Below, in pieces: positions 46,781 through 57,217 of a DNA stretch of 64,000 nt. The notes beneath the pieces are model-generated. The model saw only the letters and a list, made by a program, of their open reading frames with translations. It was not told the origin of the DNA and made no database searches. Within the stretch, counting starts at the first letter, position 1. Each line of letters starts with the position of its first letter. Source of the stretch: Triticum aestivum (Eukaryota > Streptophyta > Magnoliopsida > Poales > Poaceae); assembly GCF_018294505.1 (NCBI RefSeq), contig NC_057807.1:266444192-266508191 (forward strand), written 5' to 3'. The position numbers and the translations under genes are program-made.

Positions 46781-49403
46781 ATAGCAATGGAATCTTAAAT
46801 TAGAACAGTCGTTCTTCAGGTTTAGGCACTTGTTCTACATGAACAGAGTATAGTAAGACGCAAGAATATAGTACATAAAAATAGAAAATGAGCTCATAGA
46901 CCTTACCACATTCTTGGTTCAGGACCAGTACAGAACAAGGCGTTCCCAGTCATTGTCCAGTAAATGTGTCTCAGGAGAACGTAAGGGAATTTGATGAGTT
47001 TCTTTGCCAATGAAGTATGTTTTCTTCAGGTAATTCCAATACTGCCACCAAGCATTCTTGAAGATAGCAGAGGTATTAGCACAGGTTACCTCATCCTGAG
47101 TTTCCGAATCGGTCCTTCTCTATAGAGAAAAATGGGAAAATTTGTTGTATTATAACCATCATGGAGGTAGGATGTATGGGACAAAGCAAAGTAATTGCCA
47201 TGAATAACATTACTTACACATAACTCCTGGACAAACACCTGCAACTGGCATTTTCCTTCATCTTTAGTACAATATTTCCAAGATGGGAAGATACGCACAC
47301 AGGATTTAACAACATCAAATGTGATAGATGCTAAACTATGACTAGCTGGTTGTGCTTCCTCCACAGGAATAGGCGTACTAACTGGTGGAGTTGGGGTTCG
47401 TCGTGGTAGTACTAGCCCTTTGGGCACTGGAGCTGCCTTACTAACTGCCCTTGTTTGGGAGCTCTGTGGTGGAGATGGTGTTGTGTCAACAGGAACTGGG
47501 TTACTATCTTCTGGGGTTGGGGTTAGATTGGGTGAAGCTGGTTCTCTGTCCATCGTAGTAGGGGTACAATCTGTGATAGTTTGGGTTATGTGTGGTAGGG
47601 CTGGTTCTCGTGCATGTACAACCGGGGTGCTATCTCCACCAAGAGGTAGCACTGTTTTATTTGAAGACCGTGTTTTTACTCCGCTAGATACTGGCATCAC
47701 CCGCTCCAATTCAAATGGCTAATAAACAGGAAACATAGTTGAATGTACAGACATTGTATGAGAGACAGATGCAATAAATAGTGTGGAAAGAAGAGGGCAT
47801 GAAATAGTTGATATGTATATTATTTAACTAAAACGGATAGCATGACATAATTTCACATATATGATGTCTATCTATGGATAGCATAGCATAACATAATTCA
47901 AAGATATGATGAATAACTAAACAGGATCGCATGACATAATTCACCTAAATGTTATCTAAGTAATCAGGATCGCATGATTTAATTCACATATGTGATTTAT
48001 ATGCTAAACAGAGGGCAATATGGTGCCTGAACTAAGAACATGGTGTTGAATATTGTGTATATAATGTCTAAACTATGCAATGCAAGACACCATATGCATG
48101 ATATGTGCAGTATAACCGTGCCAAGTTAGAGCATACACCTCGGTGGGGGAATAGGACTGGTCATCTATCTCTGAATCCATCTCTGAGGAGCTATCAAGAC
48201 CCAACAAGAGATCTGCTTCGACAGGTAGCATTGTCTGCTCTGAAGGCCTTGTTTTCACTCCAGATTTTTCCATCTCCCACCCAAATGGCTGATTCACAGG
48301 AAGAGTAGTTTAATGTACAAACATTGTCCACAAATGGAAATGTAATAAAGAAAAGGATGGGCAATATATCATTCAAATATATGATGCCTGGTTAAACAGG
48401 ATGGCATTGCACATTTCACATATATTATGGTTGGCTAAGACATGAGACTGCATAATTCCCATATATGATATAGAAACTAAACAGGTGGCATTACAGAACA
48501 TGTCTAAACTAAGCAGGCACTGCAAGGCAACATATGCATGATATGGCTAACATCATCATGCCAAGGTAGAGCAAACACCTTGGGGGCTAAATAGGAGTGG
48601 TCAGCTGCGTCTGAATCCGCCTCAGAATAGATATCTTCCTCTGGATTACAATCTAGAGAGGGGGAGGGTTTGCCATTGAACCCACCATGGAGCAATGTCT
48701 GCATGACATTGTATTGCCGTGCAAAATTCTTCTCTTTTTCTCTACATGTTCAGCATGACTATGTACAATATCTGACATGCATACGAAAAAAATATGGTGA
48801 GATTATGTAAGGAGAGCATGCAGAAATTTGGAGTGATGGTAACAACCACTGGATGGATCCAAAAATAATGATAGCAGGCTGATGATTGCTTTAACTTAAT
48901 TAAAAGACAGATGATGATTGCTTTACTATTTGTTTCCCACCCAAGATGAACAACATAGGCATACCCTAGATGAACCAGATATTAGACAGAGATACTATTC
49001 ATTACTGCCTCGTTATGTGCCCCACAACTAATTTAGAACTCAAGTTTGAACATTAATTTGGACCTGACTTGGAGTCCAAGAGGTGAACAGGACGATAAAG
49101 TAGCAGGTAATTTTAAGCAATGCATAACATAAGCAGAAACAAAAGAGTCTGACCTCTCTTGTGGACCCGTGTACTCCTCAAGTTCATCTGCTGAGTCGAT
49201 GACGGTTATGCCATTGCGGTGGGTGCTGGCGGCAGGGAAGAGATCTGAGGCGGCGAAAGACGGTCGGGAGTCATGATGTCTGGTTTGGTGGATGCTTCTT
49301 TCGATGGAGCAGCTCAGGTGAGGTGGACGACATCGCAGCAGGAGCAGGACAAACCACACAAAGTTCCCTTCGACACCTACCTATAACTGAAGTAATTCTG
49401 TAA

Positions 49404-49785
49404 GGGCTCATTTGGCTTGCATGATTCTAAAAACGCAGGGATACGAAAAACACCGGAATAGGATAGGAATGCATATGGTAAACAGAGCATTTGTAAACAC
49501 ATGATTTCTGTCAACTTGGGTGTTTGGTTCACAGGAATTGGAAGAGCAGAGGAATGCAAAGAAACATGGCCAAAATAAAGTGAAACCATATGAAAGCGTG
49601 TATAGTTAGAATATTATTCTGCCACTAATGCACTTGGTCTTGTTTTCATGCATAGGATTTCGAAAAGTAGGTCCAGGTGGATGTTTTGCTCCATTCTTTT
49701 CAACAAAATGCATGAATAATTGAATAGTAGAGTGCCATTGGAAAGTTCCCTATTGCTATGTTTTTCTGTTGAACCAAAATAGCCC
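49404..49785. mobile_element. Tourist/Harbinger-like MITE (copy B)
   Basis: Orthologue of 14190-14567 with the same GGGCTCATTTGG left end and taa at 49401-49403; the right flank is changed to caa. It shares the insertion site with copy A. Confidence 0.65.
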
Positions 49786-50261
49786 CAATGGATCGACATG
49801 AATGTATAATAATAAGTGATGCAACAAGTGTACAACCTCTTTGCCGTAGCCGTGTCGACCTCAACATCATTGGGTTGGTCTCTGAAGCAGTTGAGGCAGA
49901 GGTGGCTGTCGGAGGTGTGGAGGAAGATCTGAGGAACTGTAGACGGCGTCCAGGGCACTGCTCTGTTGTGATGGATCATTCTGTCGTTGGAGCAGTCCCG
50001 GTGAGCCGTAAGATGTCAAGGCTGAAGCAGCACAAGACAGACATCGTCAATCTCAAGTGAGATTCTAATAGCATCTCCAATAAATGATGTAAAATATATG
50101 TAAAATATACATCATCAAAAACCACCTGACTACAACAGATGAGGTAAAAGTTGTCGACTCTGAACTTAACTGTCAAAACTAAAATTTACTGTGGAATCTG
50201 AATGTTATTGTCGAAACTGAACGCAATGGTAGCAGAGAGGCACTTGACATGTAGTTTAGGG

Positions 50262-50572
50262 AGTGTCTGTAGTTCATCTTCAACCTGCACCCCCTGAGCC
50301 GCCAGCCACCACCAGCCGAACTGCCGACCCCAGCGCCGCCTCGCCGTCCCGAAACAACTCCCCACTGCCGGTCCGCCGCCGCCCCGGCCAGCCCTCTAGG
50401 GCCCCGCCCCCCACCCTGAACCCTAAGATAGATAGTGGGGTACCTCTCCGACGAGCCCCCGTCCCCGCTGTGGGTGGTTCTTCCTTAACTCCGGCGAGCC
50501 CCCCCCCCCCACCCCCTGAAAATCGACTGACCCGAAAGTCGATTCAGTCGACTGAAGTGTAGCTAAATCAGA
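50262..50572 (+). other. GC-rich segment specific to copy B
   Basis: It replaces about 35 bp of copy A between tagtttagg and aaatcag. It is open for 99 codons with a Pro/Ser/Arg-rich translation (APPPTLNPKIDSGVPLRRAP) and ends cagtcgactgaagtgtagct. No TIR, TSD or poly-A tail is seen. It may be a captured gene fragment, but I do not recognise it. Confidence 0.4.
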
Positions 50573-51669
50573 GCAGAGCAGCAGCACGAGCAAGGGGGAG
50601 AGCAGCAGCAGCGCATGTGAGTGAGCGAGAGCCGGAGCAGCAGCTGTTGCGAGAGCCGGAGCAGCAGCTGTTGCGTGAGCGAGCAAGAGCCAGAGCAGCA
50701 GCAGCAGCAGCAGTAGATCCGGCTAGTATGGACACTGCCGCCAAAGGGGCCTCGCACTGGGGAGAGCCTCCATGGAGATGTCGCCCGCGGCACCGGCTTC
50801 AATGTAGCCGCTCCATGGGGGTGCAGGATGGATCACTGTCGGTGCTGGGAGGTCGAGTTAAGGACAAGGTGCGATGCGATGAGTGTACAACCTCTTTTGT
50901 GGCGCCAAATAGGCCTAGGCTTCCTTCGAGGAGTCGGTGAGGATGCTGCGGTTCTCGTGGAGCAGGTTAAGGCGGCGCTGTGGGGATGGAGCAGCTGCAA
51001 TAGACGAGGCAATCATCGGAGCAGCTCTTTGGAGGTGGAGGACGGGGCGGCTGAACCGGCGGGACGACGAGATGGACGACGGATCCTCATCCGTGGAGGT
51101 GGACAAGGGACGTTGAGCTGTTGCGGTGGATGACATCGTCGGGGAAGAGGCTCCGGATGGGCAGCGGTGAGGTGGCGGACGGAGGAGGGTGGGGTTTCGC
51201 GGCTGGAGCGGAGAGGTTATGGTGGCCTGGGATTTCGAATGGCGAAAAGGAGGCGATGGGAGGGGGTGAACCATGACTTAGGGACGCGCTTGTCCAAAAT
51301 GTAGGGTGTATTACAAAAGTACCCCCACCAATTTGAACTAGCGGCCCTTTCGGCTCAGGGTTAGAAGGGGGATTTCGCGTGTCGGGAATTTGGCAGCTGG
51401 AGGGAGTTTTCGCGCGCGTTGTAATTTCGGGATAGCAAGGCGCGGGTTGTGAAGGTGACAGTTTTGGGAGCACGATATCTGAATTTTCGGGATATAACAA
51501 GGCGCGGGTTGAATTTTAGGGACAAGCCTAACGTGTAATATTGTACTTGTACGTACCAAATCAATTCGCACTTCCCTCAACAAAAAAGAAAATGAAAAAA
51601 TAAAACTATTCATACCACACAAAGAGAGAGTCTTGCCCCGTTTTACTATACAAATGCTATTCAAAGCTA

Positions 51670-51905
51670 CTCCCTCCTTCCATCTATATAGGGCCTAATG
51701 CGTTTTTCGATGCTAACTTTGACAAAATATTAGAGCAATAATATATGGCATGCAACTTACAAAAGCACAGCGTTAAGTTCGTCTCTGAAAGGAGCTTTCA
51801 ATGATATAATTTTCACATTGTGCATGTCATGTACTATTAATCTTGTCAATAGTCAAAGGCGGTCTTAAAAAACGCATTACACCCTATATAGATGGAAGGA
51901 GGGAG
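51670..51905. mobile_element. Stowaway (Mariner-type) MITE, TSD ta
   Basis: The ends are CTCCCTCCTTCCATCTATATA and their inverse, flanked by ta at 51668-51669 and 51906-51907. Copy A has the empty site at about 28010 (aaactatgaatcc). The length is 236 bp. Confidence 0.85.
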
Positions 51906-52295
51906 TATGAATCCATGTTATGTCCAATTAATTTTTTTTGCTTGTTGTATAATGCATGTAACCTACTCATACCAACATTTTAGTGCATTCCAAATGTCTA
52001 TACTACCGCTGCAATTCAAACTGAATTTGAATTTGTTTCCCTATTTCAGTAAGAATCTACAATCATGATTGTTGCCAACTTCAACCGTCATTCGTGTATT
52101 AACTTAATAACACACCACATGATTACTATAGAGATAGATATGAACTATGTGTACTACATGAACTCAAATTCTATTTTTTGAATACACTTGATGTTGATTC
52201 CAAATAATAGTACATTTGATGTACTAACTATATATTCATAATCTAAACCATGTTCCATGCGTACACCATGTTTATCACACAAAGTATAGTGCCCG

Positions 52296-53780
52296 CCCCC
52301 TACATTATGACAAGTATTTAGACCTGAGCTGCAAAAGCCACACATTATCCCAAATTATAATCAATGTTATACATTATGATATCTTCTCCAAGTATCCATA
52401 TCCACTTTTTTATAATGAATTATGATCTTTGTTCATCTTTTACAACTTCACGGTCATCTTCTATTTGTAGCTAGCTAGCGCTAACTTTCTATCATGCATG
52501 CACACGCCTGCCCCCTCTCACCCTCCCTTAACATCCCCTCCATCGCACACGTTCATTACATCTCTGTAGGTCGTTCACCTGCGGTGTGTATAGGCCCCCG
52601 GCTCCTTCTTTTCGGCACACACCGGTCAATATACCTCTCTACTTCTCTAGCCAAGTGTGCCTACCACAAACACATATATACTTCCCCTCTTCTCTTCTCA
52701 CCATCCATGCCCCCCTATGTCCAATATGGTTCCACGCAGGTGCACACTCCCGCCCCTCTTTCCATTGATCTCATACTAGCACACTCCTCCCCCCTCGACA
52801 TGGTAGGCCTCTCGCACCACCTCCTAGCCACCCCCTTCTCCCCCCTGTCTGCCTCTCCGGACCTTATTTGTTTCTAACACATGCATGCATGTATACGTAC
52901 CGATCTCCCTACATATAGCCAGGTCGACTATAATTCGTTTTCCCCATGCACAGATACACTTACCTCGCTAGTTATGTCTCTCCCTTTCTCGAACACACGA
53001 TGGTTGATCTTCCTATGTAGTTAGGTATGCTTACCACAACCATATCGTCTCCCCTCATCATCCTTGCATACCTCCCGACCCATCTCTCACATGCACGTGC
53101 ATAGATAGACATCCCCCGCCCTCTCTTATTGATATTGCACTCGTACCCTCCGTTTGTCTAGCAGGCCTCTCCCACCATTTATGAGACGCCACTCGACCAC
53201 CAACCCTCCGACACTCTACCTTTGTCTTTCTCCCAACCTTATTCCTCTGCTACACATATCCATGGATGCCGATCGATCTCCCGCAATACATAGCTAGGTA
53301 TCTCTCCTTCCCCACACATATACTAGTCGATCGATCTCTGCCCCCGCCCACACACCGGTAGTCGAACATTGTAGGTAGGTATCCATGCCATAGAGAAAAA
53401 CTGCACCTCTGCCCTCTCAAATTCCAGTAGGCCAGCCGCCCTGTATCTTTGACGTGGGCAAACACAAATTTGATGGCACTCTTTATCGATCGCGCAGCCA
53501 CACACTTCATCCATGTTTTCAATTCTATCGATATCTCACGTCCATGACTCCGTTTCACACACATTGCATATGTTACGTTTTTTTTGTTTGAGATATCATC
53601 AAGACATTGCCTCTGTTTCGCACAAACCATTTATCTCACACCCACCCATGTACGTACCTGCACCTAAAGAAGAGGTGCACGCAGGACGCGCGTACTCACG
53701 TCTCGTTCCCGGCCACACTCGCGTGGGTACACGGTGGAGTTCGTTTCTGTACGAAAAGGCAGCCCACGTGATAATTTGAC
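52296..53780. other. Copy B interior without counterpart in A
   Basis: This stretch is rich in ccctc/cacac on the plus strand. ORFs of 60-127 codons occur without recognisable motifs. The matching part of A was lost with the Fatima-like 5' end. Nothing further is supported. Confidence 0.5.
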
Positions 53781-53782
53781 GC

Positions 53783-55020
53783 GTGTAGCGGTTGTTTCCT
53801 CGAAGGAGGGTCGGGTACCACGCCTAGACGGAACAAAGTTCGACTTGACGCGTTAGTATTAAATATAGTTATATATTCCTCAATGGCACATACAGAATAT
53901 AAAACGATTGCCGTGGGGAAATGGAAAAATGGGTTTGTCTCTCATCACACCATCTCCCACAAGGCGGCGGTGGCCTCTCTCTCTCGGCGTTGGTCAGTGA
54001 TCCGGCCACATCTTGTCCACCGGCGGAAAGGGAGGATGTGGATTGTCTCTCCATTAGACGGCGTTGAGGCAGCACGTCCCGATCTGCGGTACCCACCATT
54101 CTCTCTGACCAAGCTCCGACGCGGTAGGGCCTTCGCCACTTGCTCGTTGTCGCGGTATGGGAAGATCCCGGCCGCCGGAACCCTCCTAGTAACATCCCGA
54201 CGACCCTTAGGTATAGCTTCCTCCGGCCTTGCTCCACTGCCCATCTTCCCGCGTTGCTGCATGTGGATCTTCTTTAGTTGTTTGCTTAAAACGTATCTCG
54301 GTCGGCGTACTTTCCATCTTGCAATCTTGCCCTCAAACTATTTTTGATAAACCACCATGTGCTATCTTTCCCTTATTACATGGAATATGCTTCTTTTTTG
54401 TCAGCGTATGTGTCTTCAAATCATGTTATTGGGCAGTAATTGTTTCCTTTCTACCTCCTTTTTGCAAACAGGTCTATCCATTTTCACCTTGTTGCTATTG
54501 CGACCTTTTGGTGAACTGCACAAATCACTTTTTTCTTAAGAGTGTTTTGTGCAGTTCCACCAAAATGTCACACGGGCAACATTTTTACATTTCTGTGGGA
54601 CTGCAGAAAGGGAGATTGGTTTTTCTATCCTCGTCATCCAACTCCGTGCCTAATCTTCTCCAACAAGTAGTTAGTCCTAAAGAGAGATCGTAGAGGTGAT
54701 CGGCTTCTATTTGTGTGTGTTATGTTTCATCATCTAGTTCCACTATTATTGTAATCACACTGACTAGATATCTTTGCAAACAGGGATGGTCCGCTCGATT
54801 TTAGTGGAGCTGCACAAAATGATCGGATTGTGGTGTCCTCGATACACATCTTTTTTGACTACAGAGTTGGGTGAAACTAGCTGCCAAGCAATGAACATTG
54901 TACCAAGGAAATGGAGCCATGCCTACGAACAACATCGATCAATTATATATTTTTCTTTATTTGTACACCTTCTCACAACTTTGTCTTCAGTTGTGATGTG
55001 AACATTGGCGCTGATATGCG
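53783..55020 (+). other. Gene-like unit in CACTA copy B
   Basis: Counterpart of 37300-40340. It has cgaaggagggt and ggtaccac at 53800-53820, aaaacgattgcc at 53899, and a GC-rich exon-like block (53950-54210) ending ccgacgacccttag with a GTATAGC donor at 54211. Acceptors ...gcaaacag end at 54471 and 54783, and the gaactgcacaaa family occurs at about 54506, 54589 and 54798 plus an inverted copy at 54546-54565. Compared with A the unit is compact and lacks the 0.5 kb tandem duplication. The last block reads SILVELHK, as in A 40140. The first block shares nucleotide layout but not reading frame with A. Confidence 0.4.
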
Positions 55021-55530
55021 AACCATTGAGATGCATTAGCAGCCATGGTAGTTTCATTTGTATTTGATGGAATGTTGTAACGAGATAATCTTGAGGCAAG
55101 ACACATGAATCCTAAGTTGAAACCCTTTTTTTCCTACGGGAACCAAAGTTGAAACCTTCATAGCATCACAGTACAATTTCATTAAAATTATGCGTACATA
55201 TAAACAAATCCTGAAGGATTGATAGCAATGCCAGAAACAATTCAACTTCATTTCGCTGACATGTGGGACATCCTTCATCCGGCTCCATTTGCCATGCATC
55301 AATATTGAGTGCACAACTGCAGGAAAAGATTCACCCGGGTTGTTGCGCCGCAGTAGTAATGACTAGTGAGCAGTCAAATCACAAAGCCCCACCTTCGCCA
55401 CAGTAAGTTGCTCGGACGAAGCAACCATCATTTCTCTGTTCCTTGAATCCGCTGGTATTCCCATATTCCCAGAGTAATAAGTTGCTCGGGCGAATCAACC
55501 ATCACTTCACCTTTCCCACAGTAAGTACTA

Positions 55531-55884
55531 GTACCTCCTTTTTTACTCTAGAAACAACCACACGCGAATATTGGACGATAGCAGCACAGCAACTGAATCA
55601 AAAATCGAAACCAACCAATGAACTACTACTACTGGTGAGCGTTTGCTAGTACTCCCTCTATCCGAAAATACTTGTCCTAGAAATGGATAAAATGGATGTA
55701 TCTATAACAAAAAGAAGTCTAGATACAACCATTTTGGGGACAAGTATTTCCGGACGGAGGGAGTACTAGCAAACGCTCACCAGTAGTAGTAGTTCATTGG
55801 TTGGTTTCAATTTTTGATTCAGTTGTTGTGCTGCTACCGTCCAATATTCACGTGTGGTTGTTTCTAGAATAAAAAAGGAGGTAC
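55531..55884. repeat. Long palindrome: 119-bp inverted arms flanking a Stowaway MITE
   Basis: The left arm 55531-55649 and right arm 55766-55884 are equal in length and differ at about five positions, all transitions. The centre is a MITE and its TA duplication. An RNA from either strand would fold into a hairpin of more than 150 bp, because the MITE ends also pair. Confidence 0.9.
55652..55763. mobile_element. Stowaway-type MITE at palindrome centre, TSD ta
   Basis: The ends are CTCCCTCTATCCGAAAATA and, inverted, CTCCCTCCGTCCGGAAATA, with ta at 55650-55651 and 55764-55765. The length is 112 bp. Confidence 0.85.
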
Positions 55885-57212
55885 CCCTACTTATGTTACT
55901 CCCACTACGCCTAGTCTAAGGTTAGTAGGTGACCTTGCACTTGGCTCTTCGCCTCTTCCAGAAGTCGATGTTCTACAGTAGTACTTCTGGCAATCTGACA
56001 CCAAATGAATTGTTGCACATCCACCGCTTGTAAGCAAAAGTTCCTCCTCGTGCTGTGAGCCACCGCGCACGCGTTGGCGAGGGAGAAGGCGTAGTAAGCA
56101 AGCTTATCGTTGTTCTGCGAGTTGACGGGACGAATCAAAGTTATTTAGTACGTACTCTCAAAAGGGCTGACCATGTCATGGCTACCATCCCGTGCTCCGT
56201 CATTGAGTACGTGCACTATTCATGTGCCATCGAGGAGAAAAAATATTGCGTAGTAGGTGCCATCGAAGTGCGCAACTCACTTACGCATTGCTTATCTGAT
56301 TATCTCCATTTTCTTGCATGACACGTGCACCTTGATGCTAGATGTCTCGCGTGTTGGCAAAAGGACGAACAAAGCTCACGTAAAAAAAGAGAGTTGAAGA
56401 ACATAGATTCCCGACGACCGAGAAGGAGGAACCTTGCGGTGGAGCGTTTCCAAGGAACCTTGTGTGTCTCCCCCTATTTTTTGCCGCCTGCCCACCTATA
56501 AACAAATAAAATAACATGAACTCTTTGCTAACCACTAGAGACGATACATCAGGATACTAAGTTGAAGATGTTTTATAGTTTATATTGATAACCACGCAAC
56601 AAGCCACACATGTACAGGACGCATGCAGCCACGCATGTACACACGCCAACGCACTAACTCCATCTGATCCAACTCGTGCACATATGCACACAACATGGAG
56701 CACACAACGCACGTACGCAACACGTGCATGCACACACACTCGGCCGCAGAATGCACGTGAATAACACATGCATGCACACCCACTCGGCTGCATGGAGGCA
56801 TGCGCCATCTGCGGCGACGTCCGATTCGTCGTGCTATGGCGAAGCTCCCACACAACAGCGCCTACGCATCTCTTAAAGCACCTCTTTGCCGTTGTTGCTC
56901 AATGACTAGTCGGAAACAAATACGACCGCAGCCTCGGCCTTAGAGCTACTAGCACCGATGGAAAAACACGCACGCTGCATGCACATGAGCACGTACGGAG
57001 TGCCCACGACTTGGTGCGTCCCCAGTCGCCTCTACTCCTACTGCACACGTTGTCTATCAAGGCGGTTGCATGCCTAATGATGATGTGGCTGCACGTTGTC
57101 ACCATAGATCTGTTACTATAGAGGTAGTAACATAGACTAGTGTCATATGCATGAAACTACTAGTGAGTATGGGAGCACATGATATTTCCCCGTCCGGACT
57201 GACCCCAAGTTG
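55885..57212. other. Unassigned spacer with CA/TG-rich low complexity
   Basis: No supported gene. 56590-56790 is rich in cacgcatgcac-type words. About 57117-57180 (tagtaacatagactagtgtcat) resembles a MITE fragment, without defined ends. Confidence 0.4.
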
Positions 57213-57217
57213 GCTTC

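Larger units (their letters stand above)
45691..51270 (-). pseudogene. CACTA tnpA-like gene, copy B (3'-truncated)
   Basis: The same exon series as copy A: Pro-rich 5' exon (51270-50915), exon near 49350-49155 (HRNGITVIDSADELEEYTGP), exon 48740-48583 (NPEEDIYSEADSDAADHSYL), exon 48290-48140 (SGVKTRPSEQTMLPVEADLL), Pro/Thr-rich exon 47725-47218 with DVVKSCVRIFPSWKYCTKDE ending at a GTAAGT donor, exon about 47119-46907 (THLLDNDWERLVLYWS then TGA), and the coiled-coil exon from about 46040. The coiled coil breaks off after DAYFLVQ at the CACTA end. It would encode a TnpA-class DNA-binding protein. The stop after LYWS and loss of the C-terminus make it non-functional, and its lesions differ from copy A. 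Confidence 0.6.
45688..55020. mobile_element. CACTA copy B: interior of a second, related CACTA, same orientation
   Basis: It starts at tgttgcaccagaaagtatgc, the same point as copy A 10691. It is collinear with A through the tnpA-like gene and the presumed 5' flank, then to 52295. It later includes a gene-like unit matching A 37300-40200. Its own 5' end and tnpA 3' end are missing because the right end of the other CACTA abuts it; its right terminus is not recognised. B-specific insertions are a hAT-like MITE, a Stowaway MITE and a GC-rich block. Confidence 0.75.

Noticed and set aside
56557..56876. Cys-rich minus-strand ORFs (56557-56855)
   Set aside because: They are translations of cacgcatgcac low-complexity DNA; the apparent cysteine pattern reflects the repeat.
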